Of a stretch of DNA of 64,000 nucleotides, positions 25,463 through 33,227 are shown piece after piece. A program made the translations under genes and the position numbers. The first letter of the stretch is position 1. Each line of letters starts with the position of its first letter. Location: assembly GCF_915070105.1 (NCBI RefSeq), contig NZ_CAJZFJ010000001.1, positions 1-64,000 on the forward strand. The letters are read 5' to 3'. The DNA comes from an uncultured Porphyromonas sp. Its GTDB lineage: Bacteria > Bacteroidota > Bacteroidia > Bacteroidales > Porphyromonadaceae. The notes under the pieces were generated by a model. That model made no database searches. It had not been told where the DNA came from and worked only from the letters and a program-made list of their open reading frames with translations.

Positions 25463-28171
25463 TTAGGGCTGGGTGCAGGTACGTGTTGGCTCGGTGCACT
25501 GCTCCTGCTCGAGGGCGGTGATCACACTGCGTAGCTGACGACCGAGACCGATCGTGTAGCCCTGTGAGACGAAGACGACACGATTGAAGGTATCTGCGAT
25601 AACAAAGACAGGCAGGTCGCCACTACGTAGCTTCATCGAGGTGCGTAGCTCATCTAGTATCTTGCCCGTGGCATCGATGCCGAAGACAGTACCCTTCGGT
25701 AGACCTTGGAAGTCCTCACTGCGGTAGCGTGAGCGACTTGTCTCGTCCTTGAAGAGGAGCACAAGGCTACGCCCCCAGTGCTCGAAGACTTCACGCTCGG
25801 CGATGATGTCCTTGAGGGCATGATTTGTAGGCTCTTCGCCAGCTCCGAGAATACCTAGGATGTAGTAGCCTCGGCCTGTGGTAGAGAGGAGCGAGCGCTC
25901 CTGAGGCTGTGCTGCCGTGATGTCGGAGGTCTTAGTCAAGGACTGAGCCTCTCCGAGGTAGCCGTAGAGGTTCTCCGAGTTGAAGCTCCCGAGGACAGCT
26001 ACAGCGGTGGTGTCTCTACGCATCACGAGAGCTTCGTCTGTGGTCTTGCCTGCAGAGATCGATAGGGTCTTGACATTGACGAGTACGCTACCACTAGCAA
26101 GTCTGGAGCCAGAGACGAGGAGGTAGTGCCCTGCATCCATGGGGGCGCCATCCTTGAAGGTCTTTGCCCACGAAGTGCCTTGCTCTAGGCCATTGTCTCC
26201 TTCGTCATAGCTCAGTAGGTCGAGTGAGCCATCCTTCCCGAACTTAGATAGGGTGAACTGATAGTAGTACTTCGGATTGTCGATGATACCATTGTCCTTG
26301 TAGCTTAGGCGAAGTGTCCCCTGCTGGGCAGTAGCCTTGTGTGCGCTAGCCTCGAAGGTCACATCGTGCCAAGCCTTGCCCTCGTAGTACTGTACCTTAC
26401 CCGTGACACCATCAATGCGGGCAGGCCAGCCCATGGTACGAGCGAGTGATACGAAGAAGATGCCCAGTGAGTGGCGGTCAGCTCGTCTCGTGCGCCATAC
26501 GCCGAGTGGCTCGATGGGATAGGAGAGCGGGTTGTTTGCCTCATCTATCGTGATGGAGCGGATGCACCACTGACGTAGCGCCTCGGGGCTACTGCGGAAG
26601 GCCTTCTGTAGCTCCTGAGGTACGGCAGAGAGGAATAGGCTCTTGTAGCTGGTCAGGGGCTCGGTAGATACTCTAGGGTTGTAGATATAGTTCATCACGA
26701 GCGCAGCATCGGAGGCGAAGGCTTCGAGGGGCTGGGTATTCGTGAGGTGATCCCTCAGTACCTCTAGCTCTACGTCTCGTAGGTCCTTGGCGGAGATCAC
26801 ACGTAGGAGCGCTAGAGCCTGCTCCTTATCCTTAGCTGTGTCTACGAAGGTACGTATCGTCTGCCAGTTGCCTCGTGCATCGAGACCATCAAGCTGCTTC
26901 GTGAGGAAGGTCGATACATAGCGCACTCGTATGGAGTCCTCCTCAGCCATACGGCGATCATTCTCGGCACGCTGCTCCTTGGTCACCTCGGGGTAGCGAG
27001 CATCTTCTCTAGGAGGGGTGATGGTGAAGTCTAGGTCCAGCTTCTCCTCGGGGCTATGGTTAAGGGTGAGGCGCACAAGGCTATCTTTGCCAAAGGTCAC
27101 CTGCTGCAGTCCGTAGCGGAAGCTATTGCCCACAGCCCGACTAGCGTACAGGATCATGTCCCCTCTACCGGCTATGAAGGTCGTACGTCCCTTGGCATCT
27201 GTCTTCTGGCGAGCTACGGTGTGGAATTCTCCGTAGTTGTACACCTTGAAGTCTACCGAGGTGTGGGGCAGAGCTTGTCCCTTAGCGTCTACGACCTCTA
27301 CGATGATCTTGCCCGTGTGGGCATAGTTATCTATGACATTGATCTCCGTATAGGTCGGGGTACGACTGATGACAGCCTCGGGGCCATCATAGCGTCCGAA
27401 GGCCTTGGTATGTACGAGCATAGCACGAGAGACGGGTGCGTTGAACCAAGCTAGGTTGAGCACAGGCTCGGGCTCACATGCCCCGAGGAAGTACCACTGC
27501 CCATCTACCCAAGCCTCTACCCAGGCATGGTTATCATCCGTATGTGCCCAGCGTGGGGTATAGACCTGACGGGCTGGGATGCCTATGGTACGTAGGGCTG
27601 CGACGAGGAGCGTGGACTCCTCTCCACAACGCCCGTAGGCAGTACGGATGGTCGCTAGAGGTGAGGAGGTGCGGGAGTCACTTGGTGTATAGACTACGTG
27701 CTCGTGACACCAGTGGTTGACCTCCAGTACAGCCTCCTTCAGGGATAGCCCCTTCACCCGATCCTTCAGCTCATCGTAGAGGACGAGGCGAGCCGAGTCG
27801 AGGGCTTCGTTATTGACTCGTGGCGGGAGCACGAAGTGTAGCCACTCAAGCTGGGGTACACTCTTACCCCAGGGAAGCTCCTGTCGAGCCCTGAGAGAGC
27901 TACGTACGTGGTCGAGGAAGAACTGACCCGAGCGGTTGATGAGGTCGTTGCTCGGCATGTAGGCGTAGAGGAAGGTGAGGGCATCACGCTCCTCTGGAGT
28001 CATTTTGCTCTGGAAGATGTCGAAGATCTTGCCTTCCTTGAAGGCAGCCCTTCGCTTCGCTAGGTCACTCTGGACCTGTATGGTCTGCCGACTGGGCTTC
28101 TTTACCTCCTTCGCCTGCCCTAGGGTCGGTAGGAGGGCAAGGGCGAGGGTAAATATCATCCGTGTGCGCAT
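25463..28171 (-). CDS. Transglutaminase-like superfamily protein, 902 aa, secreted
   Basis: Large secreted protein with signal peptide (MRTRMIFTLALALLPTLGQA). The transglutaminase-like core sits at about residues 140-235: YGRCGEESTLLVAALRTIG (Cys 182), TDDNHAWVEAW (His 215), then DGQWYFLGACEPEP. The usual third residue Asp is not obvious at the standard spot; a Glu or Asp in GACEPEP may serve. The rest appears to be beta-sandwich and carboxypeptidase-regulatory-like domains (VVDAKGQALPHTSVDFKVYN), so it may process surface or peptide substrates. Last gene of a three-gene operon with the fucosidase and cutC (28-bp gap). Substrate unknown. Confidence 0.8.
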   Translation of the reverse strand: MRTRMIFTLALALLPTLGQAKEVKKPSRQTIQVQSDLAKRRAAFKEGKIFDIFQSKMTPEERDALTFLYAYMPSNDLINRSGQFFLDHVRSSLRARQELPWGKSVPQLEWLHFVLPPRVNNEALDSARLVLYDELKDRVKGLSLKEAVLEVNHWCHEHVVYTPSDSRTSSPLATIRTAYGRCGEESTLLVAALRTIGIPARQVYTPRWAHTDDNHAWVEAWVDGQWYFLGACEPEPVLNLAWFNAPVSRAMLVHTKAFGRYDGPEAVISRTPTYTEINVIDNYAHTGKIIVEVVDAKGQALPHTSVDFKVYNYGEFHTVARQKTDAKGRTTFIAGRGDMILYASRAVGNSFRYGLQQVTFGKDSLVRLTLNHSPEEKLDLDFTITPPREDARYPEVTKEQRAENDRRMAEEDSIRVRYVSTFLTKQLDGLDARGNWQTIRTFVDTAKDKEQALALLRVISAKDLRDVELEVLRDHLTNTQPLEAFASDAALVMNYIYNPRVSTEPLTSYKSLFLSAVPQELQKAFRSSPEALRQWCIRSITIDEANNPLSYPIEPLGVWRTRRADRHSLGIFFVSLARTMGWPARIDGVTGKVQYYEGKAWHDVTFEASAHKATAQQGTLRLSYKDNGIIDNPKYYYQFTLSKFGKDGSLDLLSYDEGDNGLEQGTSWAKTFKDGAPMDAGHYLLVSGSRLASGSVLVNVKTLSISAGKTTDEALVMRRDTTAVAVLGSFNSENLYGYLGEAQSLTKTSDITAAQPQERSLLSTTGRGYYILGILGAGEEPTNHALKDIIAEREVFEHWGRSLVLLFKDETSRSRYRSEDFQGLPKGTVFGIDATGKILDELRTSMKLRSGDLPVFVIADTFNRVVFVSQGYTIGLGRQLRSVITALEQEQCTEPTRTCTQP

Positions 28172-28199
28172 ATTGTCTGTATGAAGGTACTTTATGTTG

Positions 28200-28952
28200 C
28201 TATGAGTGTAGTTGCTTGAGTGCAGAGAGTGCAGAGCGTATCAGCTCGGGGTCGGTCTCTAGGAGGCTGTACTCGTCTATGGTGACTGTCCCGCCCATGG
28301 AGACCCCTGCGTGTCGGTAGAGCATACCACTAGGGGTAGGGTGACGAGCCGAGAAGTGGAACTCGCTAGCTCCCGTACGCTCAGCTAGCTGAGCTATGTT
28401 TGTCGGGTTCACACCACTACCTGGCATGATGACGATACGGCCTGCAGCCTGCCGGACCATACGAGCGAGCTCATCGGCTCCCTCTAGGGCGGTATTGTGT
28501 CCGCCTGAGGTCAGTACGTGCGAGCAGCCGAGGTCTATGATGGTCTCCAGCGCAGCCTCCCTATCCCGGCACATATCGATCGCTCTATGGAAGGTCACGC
28601 TCATCCCACCAGCTGCCTCGATGAGCCGAGCCATGAGCGGTCTATCGACCTCCCCCTCAGGGGTAAGGCAGCCGATGACCACTCCATCTACGCCGATGCG
28701 CTTAGCCTGCTCGATGTCGTGGAGCATGATCTCCTGCTCGATCGGGGTGTAGAGGAAGTCCCCTCCACGGGGGCGAATGATGACGTTGAGCTTGATGTCT
28801 AGGAGGCGACGAGCGGTACAGATCTCGCCATAGCTCGGGGTCGTGCCTCCCTCAGGTAGGGCTGCACAGAGCTCTACTCGGTAGGCACCTCCCTGCTGTG
28901 CCCTGAGGGCACTGGTGGCAGAGGAAGCACAGTTCTCTATACGATAGTCCAT
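28200..28952 (-). CDS. cutC: CutC family protein, 250 aa
   Basis: TIM-barrel protein of the CutC family, historically tied to copper homeostasis; the biochemical role is uncertain. Shows MDYRIENCASSATSALRAQQ, ELCAALPEGGTTPSYGEI, VIIRPRGGDFLY, VGCLTPEG-type sequence, FHRAIDMCRDREAALE, and VLTSGGHNTALEGAD. ATG 28952 was selected because the family starts here; the longer frame upstream overlaps the fucosidase gene. It lies 8 bp after the fucosidase stop, so it is in the fucosidase operon. Confidence 0.92.
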   Translation of the reverse strand: MDYRIENCASSATSALRAQQGGAYRVELCAALPEGGTTPSYGEICTARRLLDIKLNVIIRPRGGDFLYTPIEQEIMLHDIEQAKRIGVDGVVIGCLTPEGEVDRPLMARLIEAAGGMSVTFHRAIDMCRDREAALETIIDLGCSHVLTSGGHNTALEGADELARMVRQAAGRIVIMPGSGVNPTNIAQLAERTGASEFHFSARHPTPSGMLYRHAGVSMGGTVTIDEYSLLETDPELIRSALSALKQLHS

Positions 28953-28960
28953 GTGCGCCC

Positions 28961-30289
28961 TTACTTGAGTGTAACCTCGACGATATAGTCGATGGCATTG
29001 AGCTCGTGTGGAGCCTTGTCGAAGGTCAGGGTCAGCCCCGCCTTGGTCTGGGTGTAGGGGATGGGACGCTGAGTGTCGAAGGAGACAACACGCTGTACTC
29101 GATCCGTCAGAGGTAGGGAGAGCATGCGGCTCTTCCAGTCGAGGATGTGTAGGTAGAGCGTCTTGCCTCGCTGGGTGGTCACACCCCATTCCAGAGGGGG
29201 CAGGATTCCCTCACGTACACCATCCTTGACGGTCTTGCCATAGACCTTCATCCAGGAGCCGATCTTGGCTAGGCGGTCTAGTGCGAGGGCAGGGAGGGCA
29301 CCCGAGGGTTCAGGGCCGATGTTCAGTAGGAGGTTAGCATTGCGTCCTGCTGTCTGTACAAGTAGGCGGATGAGGGTGGTGTCGGACTTGTAGTTCTGGT
29401 CGATGATCTTGTAGCCCCACATACCATTCATCGTCTGACAAGTCTCTAGGGGGAGCTTACTGATGTCTTGACCTGATAGCCCTGCGGTGTTAGCTCCGGG
29501 GACGTCTCGCTCAAACATCTGGAAGTCCTCGCCTTGATGTGGTGCGCTATGGTGGTTGTTCCCGATCAGGCAGGCTGGGTTGATCTTATGGATATTGGCG
29601 TACATCTTGTCATATCGCCAGTCGAAGCCTGGGTTCTCATCCTGATCCCACTCTCCGTCCAGCCAGATAGCCTCTGCTCCGTAGTCTCGTACGAGCTCGG
29701 CAAGCTGTGCGTTCATGAAGGCATCGTAAGTGTCCCAGCTACCGTGGCTCTTGCGACCCGTACCTCGTCCTGTACGTCCGATGGGGTAGTAGTCCTCACG
29801 ATGCCAGTCAAGGATGGAGTAATAGATATGGAAGCCCAAGCCCTGCTTGCGGCACTCATCCCTCAGCTCTGCGAGGATGTCTCGGCGGAAGGGGGTAGCC
29901 TTGACGATGTTGTAGTCGCTCTGTTTCGTGTCCCACATAGAGAAGCTATCGTGGTGGCGCGAGGTGATGGTTAGGTAGCCTGCTCCCGAGGCCTTGATGG
30001 CACTTACCCAAGCTGCGGCATCGAAGTGAGAGGGATAGAAGCCAGCGGCGGCCTTGGCATACTCGGCATGGTCGATATTGGCATTGGTCATATACCACTC
30101 GCCTTGAGCGAAGGTGCTGTAGAGTCCCCAGTGGAGGAAGATCCCAAAGCCCTTGTCACGGAAGGCCTCACGTGCCTGGAGGTTCTCCTTCGTAGGCTTG
30201 TAGTCCTGCTGGGCTGAGGCATGCGGAGAGGAGGCAAGGAGCCCAAGAGCTATCCCTGCAGCATAGAGCGTAGTACGTACACTATTCAT
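28961..30289 (-). CDS. Alpha-L-fucosidase, GH29, 442 aa
   Basis: Removes alpha-linked fucose from glycans such as host glycoproteins. Signal peptide (residues 1-26, cut after ASA), then GH29 motifs: FGIFLHWGLYSTF (about 48-60), ITSRHHDSFSMWDTK (about 108-122) and AIWLDGEW with the nucleophile Asp 211. Length and motif order match periplasmic or secreted GH29 enzymes. First gene of the operon with cutC and the transglutaminase gene. A -7 box lies at 30338-30345. Confident family call; exact linkage preference unknown. Confidence 0.93.
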   Translation of the reverse strand: MNSVRTTLYAAGIALGLLASSPHASAQQDYKPTKENLQAREAFRDKGFGIFLHWGLYSTFAQGEWYMTNANIDHAEYAKAAAGFYPSHFDAAAWVSAIKASGAGYLTITSRHHDSFSMWDTKQSDYNIVKATPFRRDILAELRDECRKQGLGFHIYYSILDWHREDYYPIGRTGRGTGRKSHGSWDTYDAFMNAQLAELVRDYGAEAIWLDGEWDQDENPGFDWRYDKMYANIHKINPACLIGNNHHSAPHQGEDFQMFERDVPGANTAGLSGQDISKLPLETCQTMNGMWGYKIIDQNYKSDTTLIRLLVQTAGRNANLLLNIGPEPSGALPALALDRLAKIGSWMKVYGKTVKDGVREGILPPLEWGVTTQRGKTLYLHILDWKSRMLSLPLTDRVQRVVSFDTQRPIPYTQTKAGLTLTFDKAPHELNAIDYIVEVTLK

Positions 30290-30337
30290 ATCAAATCAAG
30301 CAAAAGAAGTTAATTGTATGCTATATAGTTTGTATAC

Positions 30338-30345
30338 CAAAGATA
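30338..30345 (-). promoter_or_regulatory. -7 promoter box of the fucosidase operon
   Basis: TATCTTTG on the minus strand matches TAnnTTTG, about 50 bp before the ATG at 30289. The extended sequence CGTTATCTTTG also occurs at the dapB promoter (38910). Confidence 0.55.
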
Positions 30346-30420
30346 ACGAATTCCTTAGATAACCAGCCCTCCAATTGAGCAAAATGACACATGTATGCTC
30401 TCCCCCTTCGCAAAGGGGAC

Positions 30421-30767
30421 GACGCATGATCTCGCTCACACACTCCAGCCTTTAGATCTTTGGGGGTATCATTTCATATCCTAGGGAGCCCTAGCTCATC
30501 CCTAGAGATCCTAGACATTATCTCTAAGAAACAGATATACAAGCGAGCCCTACAGAGGATATACTTAGAGCGTACTTGTGTACACGCGTGTATACAGTTG
30601 TGTACACGTGGGTATACAGTTGTGTACACACGTGTATACTCATCCCTCCTAGGTAGGAGGTATTCGCTTGGCATATCTACACCTAGCGGACACTTCTATC
30701 TTTTCGGCCTATGCTCCTTGAGAACCTTGCCCTCGCACTATGGTGATTTCATGCGTCAGCCCTACCC
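30421..30767. repeat. Family A dispersed element, copy 2
   Basis: Begins GACGCATGATCTCGC and ends near TTTCATGCGTCAGCCCTA. Core 30577-30642 has three exact-length 22-bp units, each starting TGTGTACAC with a GTATAC-type tail. Flanks ATACTTAGAGCG and CATCCCTCCTAGGTAG are shared with copy 1, as are TTTCATATCCTAGGGAGCC and CACTTCTATCTT. Confidence 0.85.
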
Positions 30768-30984
30768 ATTTTATTGAGCCAAAAGACAAGAGAGTGTTGT
30801 CTCCCTCTGTGTGGGGGGATGTATAAAAGTGGCTAAACCCATCCTATCCTCCTACGGGGGATGGCTCTAGCCATCCTAAGAAGGAGGGAAGTGGAGGGAA
30901 AATGCTCCTTGATATAGGGAGTAAGTGGGGATCCCAGTGCAGGTAACAATGGATGAGTCCTAAGCCGTTCATACCTCCTATGTG

Positions 30985-31118
30985 TTGGGCTTTTCCAGAG
31001 GGTTGGAGAGGAGATACTGAGAGGGGTAAATCGGTCTCGGTATGTTCGCACTCGTCATCTTACATAGGTGATGGGTGCGAACATACCGAGTCCTCTAGTG
31101 CGAACATACCGAGTCCTC
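30985..31118. repeat. Family B hairpin element, copy 3
   Basis: Arms 31036-31060 and 31065-31090 (CTCGGTATGTTCGCAC against GTGCGAACATACCGAG, inner ATCTT/AGGTGAT) form an imperfect hairpin with loop ACAT. A partial duplicate GTGCGAACATACCGAGTCCTCT follows at about 31099-31120. Confidence 0.8.
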
Positions 31119-31300
31119 TCCAGCCCTCTCGGAATGGTCGTTTTACCTGCATTATGGAGGGGTATTCGTGGGGATTGGAAAAGGCGGGTAGGGAGCTGTT
31201 TGTGGTAGGTTGGGCTAAGGGTTAGAGGGGGAATTTGATTTAAGGGCAGGCTTGCTGGAGCCCTCATTACAGAGGTGTGCTCTCATAATAGAACGGAGAC

Positions 31301-31345
31301 GCCCCTCGGTAGCTATCGCCTTGAGGCGAGAGTCTACCGAGGGGC
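31301..31345 (-). terminator. Terminator after the DUF4836-type lipoprotein gene
   Basis: GCCCCTCGGTAG (31301-31312) pairs with CTACCGAGGGGC (31334-31345), with an inner CGCC/GGCG stem, 80 bp past the stop. Confidence 0.65.
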
Positions 31346-31424
31346 TTCGGTGCTTCCTACCCTAGAGGTAGGTCAGCTCTGTGACGGGATAGCCTGCAGG
31401 TGGTATCCCTTGGGTCGGGCGAGG

Positions 31425-33032
31425 CTATTTGTCCTCTACGGTCATGATGCGAGCTAGATCAGTAAGGAGCTTCAGTAGGTTCTCCTTCGTGTTTAGCTTG
31501 AGCTCCATGTGTCCGTTCACTCCATCGTTGGTTGCTGAGAGGTAGGAGAGAGCCTTCAGGCGGTCTGATACCTTCTTGGGGACAAAGCTCATAACAAAGG
31601 ATCCGACAGGGGTGCTTGTGAGGAGGTAGTTGAGGTCGAGTACCATCGAGGCGGAGTGTCCCTTGAGGATGGAGGAGTAGGTAGCTTCGCTGACATTAGG
31701 CTTCTGTTCCTTGAAGAGAGTAGCCTTGGCCTCATCTCCTAGAGCAAAGTAGGTGGAGCCGTCCTTATAGCCGAAGTATAGGGATGGATTTCCCTCCTTA
31801 TGAGCGACATACTGGTGGTCCCCCTCGCTCTGTAGGGTGTATGGCTGGTCATAGCTCCATACTTCGATTGTTGAGTCAGTGGACTGCTTGCTCTTCTCCT
31901 CGATCGCTTGGGCGATTGCATCGACTCCTTGAGGGTTCTTACTCTCAGCATAGATGGTGACTGGAACGCCAGCGCTCCTAAGTGGGTTAAGCGAGGAGAT
32001 GGATAGAGCGAACTCACCATCGACTAGGCTGAAGAGCGATGAGGGCTCAATACCCATTTCTCCTAGGGCCTCAAAGACCCTGGTGAATGCAGGGTTATCC
32101 TTGTAGACATTGACAATCTCAGGACCGCTGCAATAGCCATTCATGACGAAGAGGTTGTCCTTAGTGAGGAACTTACCATACTTGTTCTCACTCTTCTTTG
32201 GAGAGATGGTCTGGCTGAGCTTTGTGAACTTCTCTAGGGTTGCCTTGTCTTCGGATATGTACTTGATATCGGTGGTAGTCACTCCGCTCTCGAAGTTGAT
32301 ATGTAGCGCTATCTGCATCTTGCTCATATCTATCCCTTGGGCAGCGAGCTGGTCGGGGTTGAGTTGGCCATATGCATAGTATGAGTAGAGTGAGAAGAGC
32401 TTCTTGTAGTCAAGGATAAGGGATAGGTCTGACTTCTTGGACTTGAGTTCCTTGAAGGATGAGGTTTCGTGGTAACGCTTGCCCTCCTTGAGCTTGAGTA
32501 GCTGGATAGCTTCCACACGCATATCCTTCTTGGTCTGGGTGGTGGGGATGAGGATGAGGAGTGCATCCTTGGTGAAGGCGACGGCGTTATCTCCCGTATC
32601 GTTTAGGATCGAGATACCATCCTTCAGCTCCATGGTGGCCTGAGGATTCTTGATTTGGTTCAGGTCGGTGAGGAACTTCTTGAGCTTTCCCTCGTCAGAT
32701 ACGCGAGCCAGGAATGCACCCTGGAGGTCAGGTGTAGTGAAGAGATAGACAGGGCTCTTGAAGTCGATACCTGCCTTCGAGGGATCTTCGAGGAGAGGTC
32801 TTAGGACCTTGGCCTCTGGGGCATTGGAGTTGGGGAAGAGCTGATCACGGAGTGCCTTGTTCTCCTTGGATAGAATTTCCGACTTCTTGACGAGCTGGTC
32901 TACAGATACTGAGAGGACGAAGTCCGCTTCAGCGGGGATGACTTGCTCGTAGACCTGACTCTTGCTACAGCTGGCAAGGGTGAGGGCAGCTAGAGCAAGT
33001 ATACCTAGATAGTAACGAAGCTTGGTGCACAT
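31425..33032 (-). CDS. DUF4836-like lipoprotein, 535 aa
   Basis: Predicted lipoprotein (lipobox LTLASC, Cys 22) with the pattern of DUF4836 proteins of Bacteroidales: IPAEADFVLSVSVDQLVKKS at the start, LEDPSKAGIDFKSPVYLF, then repeated alpha/beta units and an N-terminal to C-terminal chaperone-like look. The function is unknown. A -7-like sequence TACCTTTA (33099-33106, one mismatch) lies upstream, and hairpins bracket the gene (31301-31345 and 33135-33177), so it is monocistronic. Probably in the periplasm or on the outer membrane. Family name is from sequence recognition. Confidence 0.8.
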   Translation of the reverse strand: MCTKLRYYLGILALAALTLASCSKSQVYEQVIPAEADFVLSVSVDQLVKKSEILSKENKALRDQLFPNSNAPEAKVLRPLLEDPSKAGIDFKSPVYLFTTPDLQGAFLARVSDEGKLKKFLTDLNQIKNPQATMELKDGISILNDTGDNAVAFTKDALLILIPTTQTKKDMRVEAIQLLKLKEGKRYHETSSFKELKSKKSDLSLILDYKKLFSLYSYYAYGQLNPDQLAAQGIDMSKMQIALHINFESGVTTTDIKYISEDKATLEKFTKLSQTISPKKSENKYGKFLTKDNLFVMNGYCSGPEIVNVYKDNPAFTRVFEALGEMGIEPSSLFSLVDGEFALSISSLNPLRSAGVPVTIYAESKNPQGVDAIAQAIEEKSKQSTDSTIEVWSYDQPYTLQSEGDHQYVAHKEGNPSLYFGYKDGSTYFALGDEAKATLFKEQKPNVSEATYSSILKGHSASMVLDLNYLLTSTPVGSFVMSFVPKKVSDRLKALSYLSATNDGVNGHMELKLNTKENLLKLLTDLARIMTVEDK

Positions 33033-33134
33033 GCTATGGAGTGATTAGGATGAATAATAGGCAGGGAGGCGATGCTCTCCCTACGTTAGTTTATGGGGTA
33101 AAGGTACTGATTTTTTCAACGGGTGCTACTAGAG

Positions 33135-33177
33135 ACTAGCCCCATCAGATCGCCTTCGTAGATCTGATGGGGCTAGT
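33135..33177 (-). terminator. Terminator after oligopeptidase B
   Basis: ACTAGCCCCATCAGATC (33135-33151) pairs perfectly with GATCTGATGGGGCTAGT (33161-33177), a 17-bp stem with a 9-nt loop, 50 bp past the ptrB stop. Confidence 0.75.
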
Positions 33178-33227
33178 ATGGGAGAGTGCTCTCTCTCCTC
33201 GCTCTGATGGAAGGGGCTCTGTGTGTC

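Larger units (their letters stand above)
30290..31424. other. Long intergenic region with both repeat families
   Basis: Carries the fucosidase promoter, family A element copy 2 (30421-30767), a family B element (about 30985-31118) and the terminator after the DUF4836-type gene (31301-31345). The remaining DNA has no supported gene; the frames seen are shadows of the repeats. Confidence 0.65.

Noticed and set aside
30474..30674. Peptide similar in all family A copies as a small gene
   Set aside because: The frame is not kept when the number of 22-bp units changes, so the similarity is DNA homology.
30953..31267. Overlapping frames in the 30953-31267 gap
   Set aside because: They overlap the family B element, have no signal peptide or domain, and appear on both strands at once.
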